NCBI RefSeq assembly: GCF_000340965.1
Contig: NZ_ANAY01000020.1
Span: 1-64,000, forward strand
Direction: 5' to 3'
Length of the DNA: 64,000 nucleotides
Source of the DNA: Nocardiopsis kunsanensis DSM 44524
GTDB taxonomy: Bacteria; Actinomycetota; Actinomycetes; Streptosporangiales; Streptosporangiaceae
Shown: in pieces, positions 1-7,716 of the stretch
Numbering within the stretch: the first letter of the stretch is position 1
Layout: each line of letters starts with the position of its first letter
Program-made: the position numbers and the translations under genes
Notes under the pieces: model-generated
Told to the model about the DNA's origin: nothing
The model's database searches: none
The model's input: only the letters and a program-made list of their open reading frames with translations

Positions 1-53
1 CCGTCCTACGCTCCCTGACGGCCTATGACCACTGACCCCTTGGAATTACTCAT

Positions 54-288
54 CTAGGGGTCCTCCGGATGGGAGATGTCGTAGACCACGAACCCGTCGT
101 AGTTGCTGCCGATGGCGTAGTCAACGGTGAAAGCGAGGTCGGAGTTGAACTGCGGTTCGCTGTCCAGGTCCGGCTGTTTGGGGACGTTGGCCAGGTGCAC
201 CGATGCCATCACCGGCCCATGCACCCGGTGCGGCCCCTGCCACGGCGAACAGGACCAGCACCGACGCGACCTTCGCCCGGTGTACCAC
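54..288 (-). pseudogene. remnant of LVIVD-repeat secreted protein
   Basis: This is a decayed gene read leftward. A GTG at 288 opens a good Sec signal peptide (VHRAKVASVLVLF, then an Ala-rich cleavage region) in one frame. From about 225 downward the homologous mature part continues in another frame (VHLANVPKQ, then SDLAFTVDYAIGSNYDGF and VVYDIS). A TAG at 54-56 then ends it right after HPEDP. The NYDGF and VYDIS pieces are typical of the first blade of secreted LVIVD-repeat (beta-propeller-like) proteins, which are usually several hundred residues long. There is therefore at least one frameshift and one stop. In actinobacteria this family often sits beside a DUF305 gene, as here. Identification of the family is fairly good; no function should remain. 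Confidence 0.6.
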
Positions 289-583
289 GGAGCGTTGTGC
301 GCTCGCTCGGTCCCGGACCCACCCCTGGCAACACAAAAGACACTCTCATGGTTACTTCGTGTTCCACTCATCACGTAGGCGACAGACCAGTCGAAACGCC
401 GAGAACAGGTATCTCATGGCGCGCGCAGACCCGTGGCACAGCCTGCTTCGCGAAGGCGCACCACCGGTTTCCAGGGCTGGACAAAACAGCCACGGACTGA
501 GTAGAAAACCCGGCAGGGTGTCGCACACGGCCGACACCGCGGGCCGTGCGCCCGCGCCCGCCCCCACCCCTGGAGGACACCTC

Positions 584-1294
584 GTGCGTCGCCTCGCACT
601 CGCCACCGGATCGGCCCTCGTCCTGCTCGCCGCAACCGCCTGCACCGACGACGCCGACCAGGAGTCGGCCAACGTCATCGCACCAGGCGCCCCCGGGGAG
701 TCCTCCACACCAGCCACCCAGGAGCAGATCGCCGCCCTCGCCGAGGAGCAGGGCCACAACTCGGCCGACGTCGACTACCTCGTGATGATGATCGAGCACC
801 ACGAACAGGCCCTGGAGATGACCGACCTGGCACCGGAGCGGCACGAGCGCGAGGACATCGAGCGCATCGCCGACCGTATCGCCGCCGCTCAGGGGCCGGA
901 GATCACCGCGATGGAGAGCTGGCTGGAGGAGCACGTCTTCGCGCCGGCCCGTGAGAACCCCGCTCACCAGAACTTCTGCGGGCTCGACGGTGGGGACGAC
1001 CACCACCACGCCGAGGGCGAGGACGTCGCCGAGTGCGTGCTCGACGTCGACCACGACGACATGGAGGGCATGGCATCCGAGGAGGAGCTCGAACGCCTGG
1101 AGGGCTCCGAAGGCAACGACTTCGACCAGCTCTTCGTCGAGCTCATGAGCGAGCACCACCGCGGCGCAGTCACCATGGCCGAGGACGTCATGGCCGACGG
1201 CAGCGACCGCCAGGTCCTGAAGATGGCCAACGACCTCATTGCCGAGCAGAACACCGAGATCGTCCGCATGGAACGCATCCTCGAGAACGGCTGA
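584..1294 (+). CDS. DUF305 family lipoprotein
   Basis: Predicted exported lipoprotein of 236 residues. The GTG at 584 has a GGAGG-like site at about 571-577 and begins a lipoprotein signal peptide (Arg-Arg, hydrophobic core LVLLAATA, then Cys), so it is preferred over upstream starts in the same frame. The mature part has two DUF305-type four-helix halves, each with a paired-His motif: MMIEHHEQAL near residue 70 and LMSEHHRGAV near 188. A His/Asp/Glu-rich segment (GDDHHHAEGED) lies between them. DUF305 proteins are ferritin-like small bundles often linked to copper or other metals, but a specific role is not established. The neighbouring LVIVD-repeat partner is destroyed. The gene ends at the hairpin at 1393-1425. 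Confidence 0.87.
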   Translation: MRRLALATGSALVLLAATACTDDADQESANVIAPGAPGESSTPATQEQIAALAEEQGHNSADVDYLVMMIEHHEQALEMTDLAPERHEREDIERIADRIAAAQGPEITAMESWLEEHVFAPARENPAHQNFCGLDGGDDHHHAEGEDVAECVLDVDHDDMEGMASEEELERLEGSEGNDFDQLFVELMSEHHRGAVTMAEDVMADGSDRQVLKMANDLIAEQNTEIVRMERILENG

Positions 1295-1392
1295 CCCCGG
1301 TTCCCCTCTCGATCCCGTTCAGGGGCGGGTTCCTCCTCGCTCATGGGCTCCGCACCGGGCAGGCCACCGGCGGAGGAGACCATCACACACGT

Positions 1393-1425
1393 GGGGCGGA
1401 TCCGGACGTGGTCCGGATCCGCCCC
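1393..1425. terminator. bidirectional hairpin between DUF305 gene and clpX
   Basis: A perfect 15-bp stem (GGGGCGGATCCGGAC and its complement) closes a 3-base loop. It lies between two convergent genes ending at 1294 (plus) and 1438 (minus). There is no strong T tract, as is common in actinobacteria. Confidence 0.75.
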
Positions 1426-1437
1426 AGTAGGTTCACG

Positions 1438-2715
1438 CTAGGCCGACTTCTCCTGCTGCCCGTCGTCACCGAGTTGGTTACGGGGCACGATCGTCGGGTT
1501 CACGTGCTCCTCGACGGACTCGCGGGTGATGATCACCTGGGCCACGTCCTCGCGGCTGGGCACTTCGTACATCACCGAGAGCAGGACCTCCTCGATGATC
1601 GCGCGCAGCCCGCGGGCGCCGGTACCGCGGATGATGCCCTGCTCGGCGATGGCGGAGAGGGCGCCCTCGGTGAACTCCAGCTCCACGTCGTCGAGGTCGA
1701 ACAGCCGCTGGTACTGCTTGACCAGCGCGTTCTTGGGTTCGGTGAGGATGCGGATGAGCGCGGCGTTGTCGAGGTCGTGCACGCTCGTGATCACCGGCAG
1801 GCGGCCGATGAACTCCGGGATCATGCCGAACTTGAGCAGGTCCTCGGGCATCGCCTCGGAGAAGACCTGGCTGCTGTCGTCCTCGTTCTTCGGGCGCAGT
1901 TCTGCGTTGAAACCCATGCCCTGCTGGCCGGTGCGCGAGTCGATGATCTGGTCCAGACCCGCGAAAGCTCCACCGCAGATGAAGAGCACGTTGGTGGTGT
2001 CGATCTGGATGAACTCCTGGTGCGGGTGCTTGCGCCCGCCCTGAGGGGGCACGCTCGCGGAGGTGCCCTCCAGGATCTTCAACAGCGCCTGCTGCACACC
2101 CTCGCCGGAGACGTCCCTGGTGATCGAGGGGTTCTCGCTCTTACGGGCGACCTTGTCGATCTCGTCGATGTAGATGATTCCGGTCTCGGCCTTCTTGACG
2201 TCGTAGTCGGCGGCCTGGACCAGCTTCAGGAGAATGTTCTCGACGTCCTCGCCCACGTAGCCGGCCTCGGTCAGGACCGTGGCGTCGGCGATGGCGAAGG
2301 GCACGTTGAGGATCTTGGCGAGGGTCTGCGCGAGCAGCGTCTTGCCCGAACCCGTGGAGCCCAGCAGGAGGATGTTGGACTTGGCGATCTCGACGTCCTC
2401 GTCGCCGGGCCGCTCACCCTCCGAACGCACACGCTTGTAGTGGTTGTAGACGGCCACCGAGAGCGCCTTCTTCGCGCGCTCCTGGCCGATCACGTAGGAG
2501 TCGAGGAATTCGTAGATCTCGCGGGGCTTGGGCAGCGAATCCCAGGTGAGGTCGGTGGCGTCCGCGAGCTCTTCTTCGATGATCTCGTTGCACAGCTCGA
2601 TGCACTCATCGCAGATGTACACACCGGGGCCAGCGATGAGCTTCTTCACCTGCTTCTGGCTCTTGCCACAGAACGAGCACTTCAGCAGGTCCCCGCCGTC
2701 ACCGATGCGTGCCAC
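1438..2715 (-). CDS. clpX: ATP-dependent Clp protease ATP-binding subunit ClpX
   Basis: AAA+ unfoldase that recognises tagged substrates and feeds them to ClpP in the cytosol. The protein has 425 residues from the GTG at 2715, which follows a clear GAGGAG site; a start at 2742 would add nine residues not usual for the family. The N-terminal zinc-binding domain shows CSFCGK and CDECIELC. The AAA module shows Walker A ([15 protein letters not shown]), Walker B (IIYIDEIDK), the pore-loop motif GYVGED and the IGF-like loop region (FIGRLPV). It is the last gene of the block transcribed tig, clpP1, clpP2, clpX, with about 160 bases between it and clpP2, so it may have its own promoter. Confidence 0.98.
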   Translation of the reverse strand: MARIGDGGDLLKCSFCGKSQKQVKKLIAGPGVYICDECIELCNEIIEEELADATDLTWDSLPKPREIYEFLDSYVIGQERAKKALSVAVYNHYKRVRSEGERPGDEDVEIAKSNILLLGSTGSGKTLLAQTLAKILNVPFAIADATVLTEAGYVGEDVENILLKLVQAADYDVKKAETGIIYIDEIDKVARKSENPSITRDVSGEGVQQALLKILEGTSASVPPQGGRKHPHQEFIQIDTTNVLFICGGAFAGLDQIIDSRTGQQGMGFNAELRPKNEDDSSQVFSEAMPEDLLKFGMIPEFIGRLPVITSVHDLDNAALIRILTEPKNALVKQYQRLFDLDDVELEFTEGALSAIAEQGIIRGTGARGLRAIIEEVLLSVMYEVPSREDVAQVIITRESVEEHVNPTIVPRNQLGDDGQQEKSA

Positions 2716-2876
2716 CCAGCCACTCCTCAAAACTAAGGCCACCCCGCCCGGCGGGCGAGGCGATCTGTGTGTCGCTCTTCGCCAGACTAAGCGACGAACC
2801 GGACCGGCTTCACCACCCGGACTGGTCCAGGCGGGTCAGGAATCCGGCCCGGTCCGACACTCGCGTCGCGTGCAGC

Positions 2877-3536
2877 CTACTTCAGGGAAGCCTTGCGGTA
2901 GGGAAGCACGAAATCGATGAGACCGTAGTCGACGGCCTCCTCCGAGGTCAGGATCTTGTCCCGCTCGATGTCCTCGGAGACCTGCTCGGCCGAACGCCCG
3001 GTGTGCTCGGCCAGCGTCTGCTCCAGCTGCTGCCGGATCCGGGTGATCTCGTTGGCCTGGATCTCGATGTCACTGGCCTGGCCGTGCATGCCCTCGGTGG
3101 CGGGCTGGTGGATCATCATGCGGGCGTTGGGCAGCGCACCGCGCTTGCCCTTCGTGCCGCCGGCGAGCAGGATCGCCGCGGCCGAGGCCGCCTGGCCGAT
3201 GCACACCGTCTGGATGTCGGGGCGGACGAACTGCATGGTGTCGTAGATCGCCATCAGCGACGTGAACGAGCCGCCCGGAGAGTTGATGTACATCTGGATG
3301 TCGCGCTCGGAGTCGAGCTGCTCCAGCGTGATCAGCTGGGCCATCAGGTCGTTGGCCGAGACGTCGTCGATCTGGACGCCGACGAAGATGATCCGCTCCT
3401 CGAAGAGCTTGTTGTACGGATTCATCTCCTTGACGCCGTAGGACGTCCGCTCGGTGAAGGACGGCAGGACGTAGCGGCTCTGCGGAGCCGAGGGGGCCAT
3501 GCCGCCGATGAGACTGCTCGGGTTGAACTCGGTCAT
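2877..3536 (-). CDS. clpP2: ATP-dependent Clp protease proteolytic subunit ClpP2
   Basis: Serine peptidase subunit, 219 residues, forming the ClpP1P2 tetradecamer in actinobacteria. The catalytic triad is visible: Ser in [11 protein letters not shown], His in MMIHQP and Asp in ERDKILT. The ATG at 3536 (MTEFNPSSL) has a GGAAGG site; an earlier in-frame codon at 3554 lacks support. The long N-terminal stretch before the Clp fold ([15 protein letters not shown]) is typical of the second actinobacterial ClpP. It lies 49 bases downstream of clpP1, so both are surely on one transcript, and the ClgR-type box upstream of clpP1 should control both. Confidence 0.97.
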   Translation of the reverse strand: MTEFNPSSLIGGMAPSAPQSRYVLPSFTERTSYGVKEMNPYNKLFEERIIFVGVQIDDVSANDLMAQLITLEQLDSERDIQMYINSPGGSFTSLMAIYDTMQFVRPDIQTVCIGQAASAAAILLAGGTKGKRGALPNARMMIHQPATEGMHGQASDIEIQANEITRIRQQLEQTLAEHTGRSAEQVSEDIERDKILTSEEAVDYGLIDFVLPYRKASLK

Positions 3537-3585
3537 TTCACGCCTTCCACGCACTACGCCGTTCCTGGAACAAGGTACGACGGGC

Positions 3586-4176
3586 TCAACTCTGGTTCGG
3601 GTCCGCGCTCACGCCGAGGCTCCCCTCCAGGACCTCGTCGATGAAGCCGTACTCCAGGGCCTGCTGGGCCGTGAACCAACGGTCCCGGTCGGCGTCCTTC
3701 TCGATCTGCTCGAGCGGCTGACCGGTGTGGATGGAGACCCGCTCCAGGAACATCTTCTTCACGTAGAGAAGCTGGTCGGCGAGGATACGGATGTCGGAGG
3801 CCGTACCCCCGATGCCGCCGGAGGGCTGGTGCATCATGACGCGAGTGTGCGGCAGAGCGTAACGCTTGCCCTGGGCACCCGCGCACAACAGCATCTGGCC
3901 CATGGACGCGGCCAGACCGATACCGACGGTACGGACATCGTTGGGGATGTACTGCATGACGTCGTAGATCGCCATCCCGGCGGTCACCGAACCACCGGGC
4001 GAGTTGATGTACATCGTGATGTCCTGCTGGCGGTCCTCCGCGGACAGCAGCAGGAGTTCACCCACGAGGCGGTTGGCGATCTCGTCGTCGACCTGCTGCC
4101 CGAGGAAAACGATTCGCTGGCGCAGCAGGCGCTGAGGCGTCTGCTCCATAAAAGGGGAAAGCTGCGGGTCCGACAT
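3586..4176 (-). CDS. clpP1: ATP-dependent Clp protease proteolytic subunit ClpP1
   Basis: Proteolytic subunit of the mixed ClpP1P2 barrel. It keeps Ser in [11 protein letters not shown], His in MMMHQPSGG and Asp in [10 protein letters not shown]. The start is uncertain. The ATG at 4176 (MSDPQLSPF) gives 196 residues, close to the usual length, but has no good ribosome site. In-frame GTG codons at 4221 and 4212 lie near a GGAG. A TAGTGT -10-like element at about 4257-4262 makes a start at 4257 or above unlikely. Upstream lie a ClgR-type box (4298-4311) and a hairpin cutting it off from tig, so clpP1-clpP2 look separately inducible. Confidence 0.95.
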   Translation of the reverse strand: MSDPQLSPFMEQTPQRLLRQRIVFLGQQVDDEIANRLVGELLLLSAEDRQQDITMYINSPGGSVTAGMAIYDVMQYIPNDVRTVGIGLAASMGQMLLCAGAQGKRYALPHTRVMMHQPSGGIGGTASDIRILADQLLYVKKMFLERVSIHTGQPLEQIEKDADRDRWFTAQQALEYGFIDEVLEGSLGVSADPNQS

Positions 4177-4297
4177 ACGAGGGTCGAACGTGGACTCATC
4201 AATCGGCGGCACTCTCGTCACCTGCTCCGGAATCGAAGGCTGCGATACACCAGACACTAACGCTGCCGAGTCCCGTGGACGCACGGATCCCGAGGCT

Positions 4298-4311
4298 GTT
4301 CGCTTTGAGCG
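4298..4311 (-). promoter_or_regulatory. ClgR-type operator upstream of clpP1
   Basis: The plus strand reads GTTCGC, five bases, GCG. This matches the published Streptomyces ClgR pattern GTTCGC-N5-GCG and most of the Corynebacterium consensus. It lies about 120 bases upstream of the clpP1 ATG and about 45 bases upstream of a TAGTGT -10-like element, the right place for an activator. The match is seen in the sequence; control by ClgR is inferred. Confidence 0.7.
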
Positions 4312-4361
4312 CAGGGATGCTCGCAGCTCTGCTCTGGGTGTTCTCCCACCGGCGAACGCGG

Positions 4362-4401
4362 CGGGCCCCGCCGGTGACCTCAGGGTCGATGGCGGGGCCC
4401 G
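4362..4401 (-). terminator. hairpin between tig and clpP1
   Basis: A perfect 11-bp stem (CGGGCCCCGCC pairing with GGCGGGGCCCG) with an 18-base loop lies just downstream of the tig stop and upstream of the ClgR-type box. It probably ends most tig transcripts. There is no T tract. Confidence 0.6.
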
Positions 4402-4425
4402 ATACACACGTCCGGACGGGGCGGA

Positions 4426-5853
4426 CTACTTGGACTCGGCTTCGTCCTTGCTCTCCTCGGTGTCCTCCTGAGCGGCCTCGGCCGACTCGTCGGAGGCCTC
4501 GGCAGCGGAGACAGCAGCGGTCTTGGCGGCCTCCTCGGCCTCGGAAGCGGTCTCCTGCTCGACGACGTTGCCGTCCTCGTCGGTGATCTTGGCGTTGGCC
4601 AGGACCAGGTCCATCGCCTTGCCGCGCACGACCTCGGTGAAGGCGACGCGGATCTGGTCGGACTCGACGAGGTGCTGAGCGAGCTGGTCCGGGCTGACGC
4701 CCATGCGCTGGGCCTGCTCGAACACGTACTGGCTGAGCTCGCTCTGGTCGGCGCTCAGGTCCTCCTGCAGGGCCAGCTGGTCGAGGATGAAACCGGCCTT
4801 GACCGCGGAAGCGGCCCCGGTCTTGATCTCCTCCTCGAACTCCTCCTCGGTCTTCTCCTGCGACTCGAGGTAGGCCTCCTTGCTCAGACCGCTCTGGCCG
4901 AGCTGCTGCTCCAGGCTCTGGCGGCGGCGGTCGATCTCCTCGTCGACCACGGCGTCGGGCAGCGGCAGGTCGATCTGCTCGATGAGCTTCTCGAGGGCCT
5001 TGTCGCGGGCGGAGGAGAGCTGCTGCATGCGACGGACCTCGGACATGCGGTTGCGCACGTCGTCACGGAGCTCGTCGATGGTGTCGAACTCACTGGCGAG
5101 CTGAGCGAACTCGTCGTCCAGCTCCGGGAGCTCCTTGGCCTTCACGCTGTGCACGGTGACGGTGACGTCCGCCTCCTTGCCCTCGTGCTCACCACCGACC
5201 AGGGTCGTGCTGAAGGTCTCCTCGCCACCGGACTCCATGCCGCGCAGGGTCTCGTCGAGGCCCTCGAGCATGTTGTTGGTGCCCACCTCGTACGAGTAGC
5301 CGCTGACGGCGACGTCGTCGAGCTTCTCGCCGTCCACGGAAGCGGACAGGTCGATGGACAGGTGGTCGCCGTCCTCGATGGGACGGTCCACACCGACGAG
5401 GGTGGAGAAACGTTCGCGCAGGGCGCTGACCTGCTCGTCGACCTGCTCGTCGGTGACCTCGGTGCTGTCGACGGTCACCTCGATGCCCTTGTGGTCCTCC
5501 ACCTCGAACTTGGGCCGGACGTCGACCTCAGCGGTGAAAGCGAGCTCTTCGTTGTCCTCGAGCTTGGTGACCTCGACGTCGGGCTGGCCGAGCGCGAAGA
5601 TCTCCTCGTTCTGGACGGCCTCGTTGTAGAGCTCGGGAACAGCGTGGTTGACCGCTTCGCTGATCACAGCGCCACGGCCGACGTAGCGGTCGATCAGCCG
5701 CGCCGGCGCCTTGCCCGGGCGGAAGCCCTTGATCCGAACCTGCTTCGCGAGCGACTTGTAGGTCACGTCGAAAGCGTGCTCGAGCTCCTCGAAGGGCACC
5801 TCGACGGTCAGCTTGACCCGAGTGGGGCTGAGCTCCTCGACATCGGTCTTCAC
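4426..5853 (-). CDS. tig: trigger factor, ribosome-bound chaperone and peptidyl-prolyl isomerase
   Basis: Ribosome-bound chaperone that shields nascent chains. It has 475 residues. The N-terminal domain carries the ribosome-binding signature (GFRPGKAPARLIDRYVG, about 43-59), followed by the FKBP-like domain (from about 150, EDGDHLSIDLSASVDG) and a long helical C-terminal domain. The last 50 residues are a very acidic Glu/Ala-rich tail, common in actinobacterial homologues. The start MKTDVEEL is standard. It is followed by a hairpin and then clpP1, the widely conserved tig-clp order. Confidence 0.97.
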   Translation of the reverse strand: MKTDVEELSPTRVKLTVEVPFEELEHAFDVTYKSLAKQVRIKGFRPGKAPARLIDRYVGRGAVISEAVNHAVPELYNEAVQNEEIFALGQPDVEVTKLEDNEELAFTAEVDVRPKFEVEDHKGIEVTVDSTEVTDEQVDEQVSALRERFSTLVGVDRPIEDGDHLSIDLSASVDGEKLDDVAVSGYSYEVGTNNMLEGLDETLRGMESGGEETFSTTLVGGEHEGKEADVTVTVHSVKAKELPELDDEFAQLASEFDTIDELRDDVRNRMSEVRRMQQLSSARDKALEKLIEQIDLPLPDAVVDEEIDRRRQSLEQQLGQSGLSKEAYLESQEKTEEEFEEEIKTGAASAVKAGFILDQLALQEDLSADQSELSQYVFEQAQRMGVSPDQLAQHLVESDQIRVAFTEVVRGKAMDLVLANAKITDEDGNVVEQETASEAEEAAKTAAVSAAEASDESAEAAQEDTEESKDEAESK

Positions 5854-6088
5854 GGGGCGGTACTCCTAGGTTTGCCGGCTGGATGTCCGCATCGGCCCGC
5901 AGGCGCACCATTCGAACGGAGAATGCACGCGCGCACCCCGGAGCCAGTCTGACGACTGCGCGCTGAAGGGGTGCCCTGCGACGGGCTGGGACTTACAGTT
6001 TCCTGCTGATCGCACCAAGTCTAGGGCAGACAAACAGGGGGCCACGGCGCACAACTTCCAGAAAGCTGTGTCACCGAGATCGGTTCCG

Positions 6089-6163
6089 TCGGGGTGGCGG
6101 GATTCGAACCCGCGGCCTCATGCTCCCAAAGCATGCGCGCTAACCAAGCTGCGCTACACCCCG
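6089..6163 (-). tRNA. tRNA-Pro(TGG)
   Basis: On the minus strand a full cloverleaf is visible: acceptor CGGGGTG pairing with CACCCCG, anticodon arm CATGC-TTTGGGA-GCATG with anticodon TGG, and T arm containing GGTTCGAATCC. The discriminator is A; CCA is not encoded. Confidence 0.96.
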
Positions 6164-6281
6164 CTACGACGGCCCCAAGGATGGCATCCCCGGAGCGAGT
6201 GTGCGAACACTGCCCCAAGACTGTACTCTGGTCTCCGTCGGCTCAACGAGTCTAGAGGAAACTCGAAGGCTCCGACGCCAC

Positions 6282-6355
6282 GCGGGCGTAGTTCAATGGT
6301 AGAACCCCAGCCTTCCAAGCTGGTCATGCGAGTTCGATTCTCGTCGCCCGCTCCA
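6282..6355 (+). tRNA. tRNA-Gly(TCC)
   Basis: Acceptor GCGGGCG pairs with CGCCCGC. The anticodon arm is CCAGC-CTTCCAA-GCTGG with anticodon TCC, and the T arm contains AGTTCGATTCT. CCA is encoded at 6353-6355. It is divergent from tRNA-Pro, 118 bases away. The next 230 bases hold nothing I recognise. Confidence 0.96.
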
Positions 6356-6589
6356 AAGACCGAGTGCTGCTCGGCGGATTCGGTCCGCCGAGCCACCCTC
6401 GGCCCTCCTCCCGGGGGACGATCCCCGAACCCACGGTGTGCACTCGCCAACACTCGTGCGCGCCGTGGCTGCCACCGCAGGGCCACCCCACGCGCCACAG
6501 ACCGCACCCGCCGACGAGCGCCCCGAGCGAACACCCGGAAGACCGCTCGACGGCCCGGGGCCCGTGCACGCCACCGGATGGACCGGCAC

Positions 6590-6883
6590 CTACACGGGGT
6601 GCCCGGTGCCCGGTTCGATGCCTTCGGCCACAGTGCCCCGGAAGTGGAAGTCGGTCGTGGCACCGATCACACGGACGATGTACTCACTGGGCGAGACCCG
6701 GTACGCGCTGCGGTCCCGCTCCGACCAGGGGTGTTACGGCCGGTAATCGTGCGTCAGGCGCAACGCGGTGTCGGCGGCGCCGTCGAAGTCGGCGAACGGC
6801 CCCGCCCTGAAAGGGGTCATCGCCCAACGCCACCGGTCCCGTCCCAAACCTTCGGACTCCTCGACCAACACGACCCAGGCCAT
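6590..6883 (-). pseudogene. small conserved-type protein split by an in-frame TAA
   Basis: An ATG at 6883 with a good GGAGAGGAAG site starts MAWVVLVEESEGLG, a Trp-rich protein. After 49 residues (ending LTHDYRP) there is a TAA at 6734-6736. The same frame then continues with protein-like sequence (HPWSERDRSAYRVSPSEYIV, then a segment containing TTDFHFRGTV) to a TAG at 6590. The two parts read as one protein of about 97 residues with a sense codon mutated to stop. I do not recognise the function. A genuine 49-residue protein cannot be excluded. It is divergent from the cytidylyltransferase-like gene. Confidence 0.5.
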
Positions 6884-7125
6884 GGGCACTTCCTCTCCGA
6901 AGACGCTCCGTGTTCCGGTGGTGGGACGTACCCCTCGGCCGCGCGGGTTCCGGCGGGATCGCTCCGAAGTACGGGAATTCTGTGATCCCGGACACTTCCG
7001 GGACGGTTTCGTGCGGCCCGTGCACCGGAATACCCACTTCAAAGAGGTACGTTGACCTCTCGGGTGGGCCCGTGAGCGCGAATCCGGCACGGGCACCCTC
7101 GGGCACATCGAGAACAGGTGGCGGC

Positions 7126-7629
7126 ATGACGGAGACGGACGCGCAGCACGAGGCGGTCAGCCCCCTGCGCGCGCACTGGTTCGACCGGCCGGACCCCCTG
7201 GAGCGACCGGTTGTGGTCACCGGGGTCTTCGACGTCCTGCACGTGGGACACGTACGTTTCCTGCGGTCCATCGCCGAGCGCGGGCTCCCCCTGGTCGTGG
7301 GTATCGAGTCCGACCAGCGGGTCCGTGCCTGGAAGGGCCCGGGACGCCCGGTCAACCCGGCCGATGAGCGTGCCGAGACCATCGCCGCCCTGGCCTGCGT
7401 GAGCGGTTCGTTCGTCATCGAGGGCTCTCCCGAGGTCGCCGACTGGACGGCCTACTCCGACGTCCTGCGTCCGATCGCCCCTGCGGCTCTGGCCTTCACC
7501 GAGGGCGACCGCTACACCCACGCCAAGATCCGGGGGGCCGAGGCCCTGGGGGCGCAGGCGTGGGAGCTGCCCTTCACCCCCGGCCGGTCGACCACAGCGG
7601 CCCTGGGGCGCCTGGCCCACTCCCTCTGA
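7126..7629 (+). CDS. cytidylyltransferase-fold nucleotidyltransferase
   Basis: Predicted cytosolic nucleotidyltransferase of 167 residues. The signature is TGVFDVLHVGHVRFLRSI near residue 30, with the HxGH (HVGH) nucleotide-binding motif of the glycerol-3-phosphate cytidylyltransferase/RfaE C-terminal/PanC superfamily. The usual later ISSTxI element appears as GRSTTAALGRL near the C-terminus. The first 25 residues are an extra N-terminal leader. The acceptor (glycerol phosphate, heptose phosphate or other) cannot be read from the sequence. The ATG at 7126 is chosen because the fold starts soon after. In the 242 bases upstream, an inverted repeat TCCCGGA-CACT-TCCGGGA (6986-7003) could be an operator. 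Confidence 0.8.
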   Translation: MTETDAQHEAVSPLRAHWFDRPDPLERPVVVTGVFDVLHVGHVRFLRSIAERGLPLVVGIESDQRVRAWKGPGRPVNPADERAETIAALACVSGSFVIEGSPEVADWTAYSDVLRPIAPAALAFTEGDRYTHAKIRGAEALGAQAWELPFTPGRSTTAALGRLAHSL

Positions 7630-7716
7630 CGGGCCCGGTCCGCGGCCGAGTCGGGAAGAGGCACCCCTCCCCCGGTGTTGATGCTCGGCGAACCCGCGAA
7701 CACGAAGAGGCTGTCC

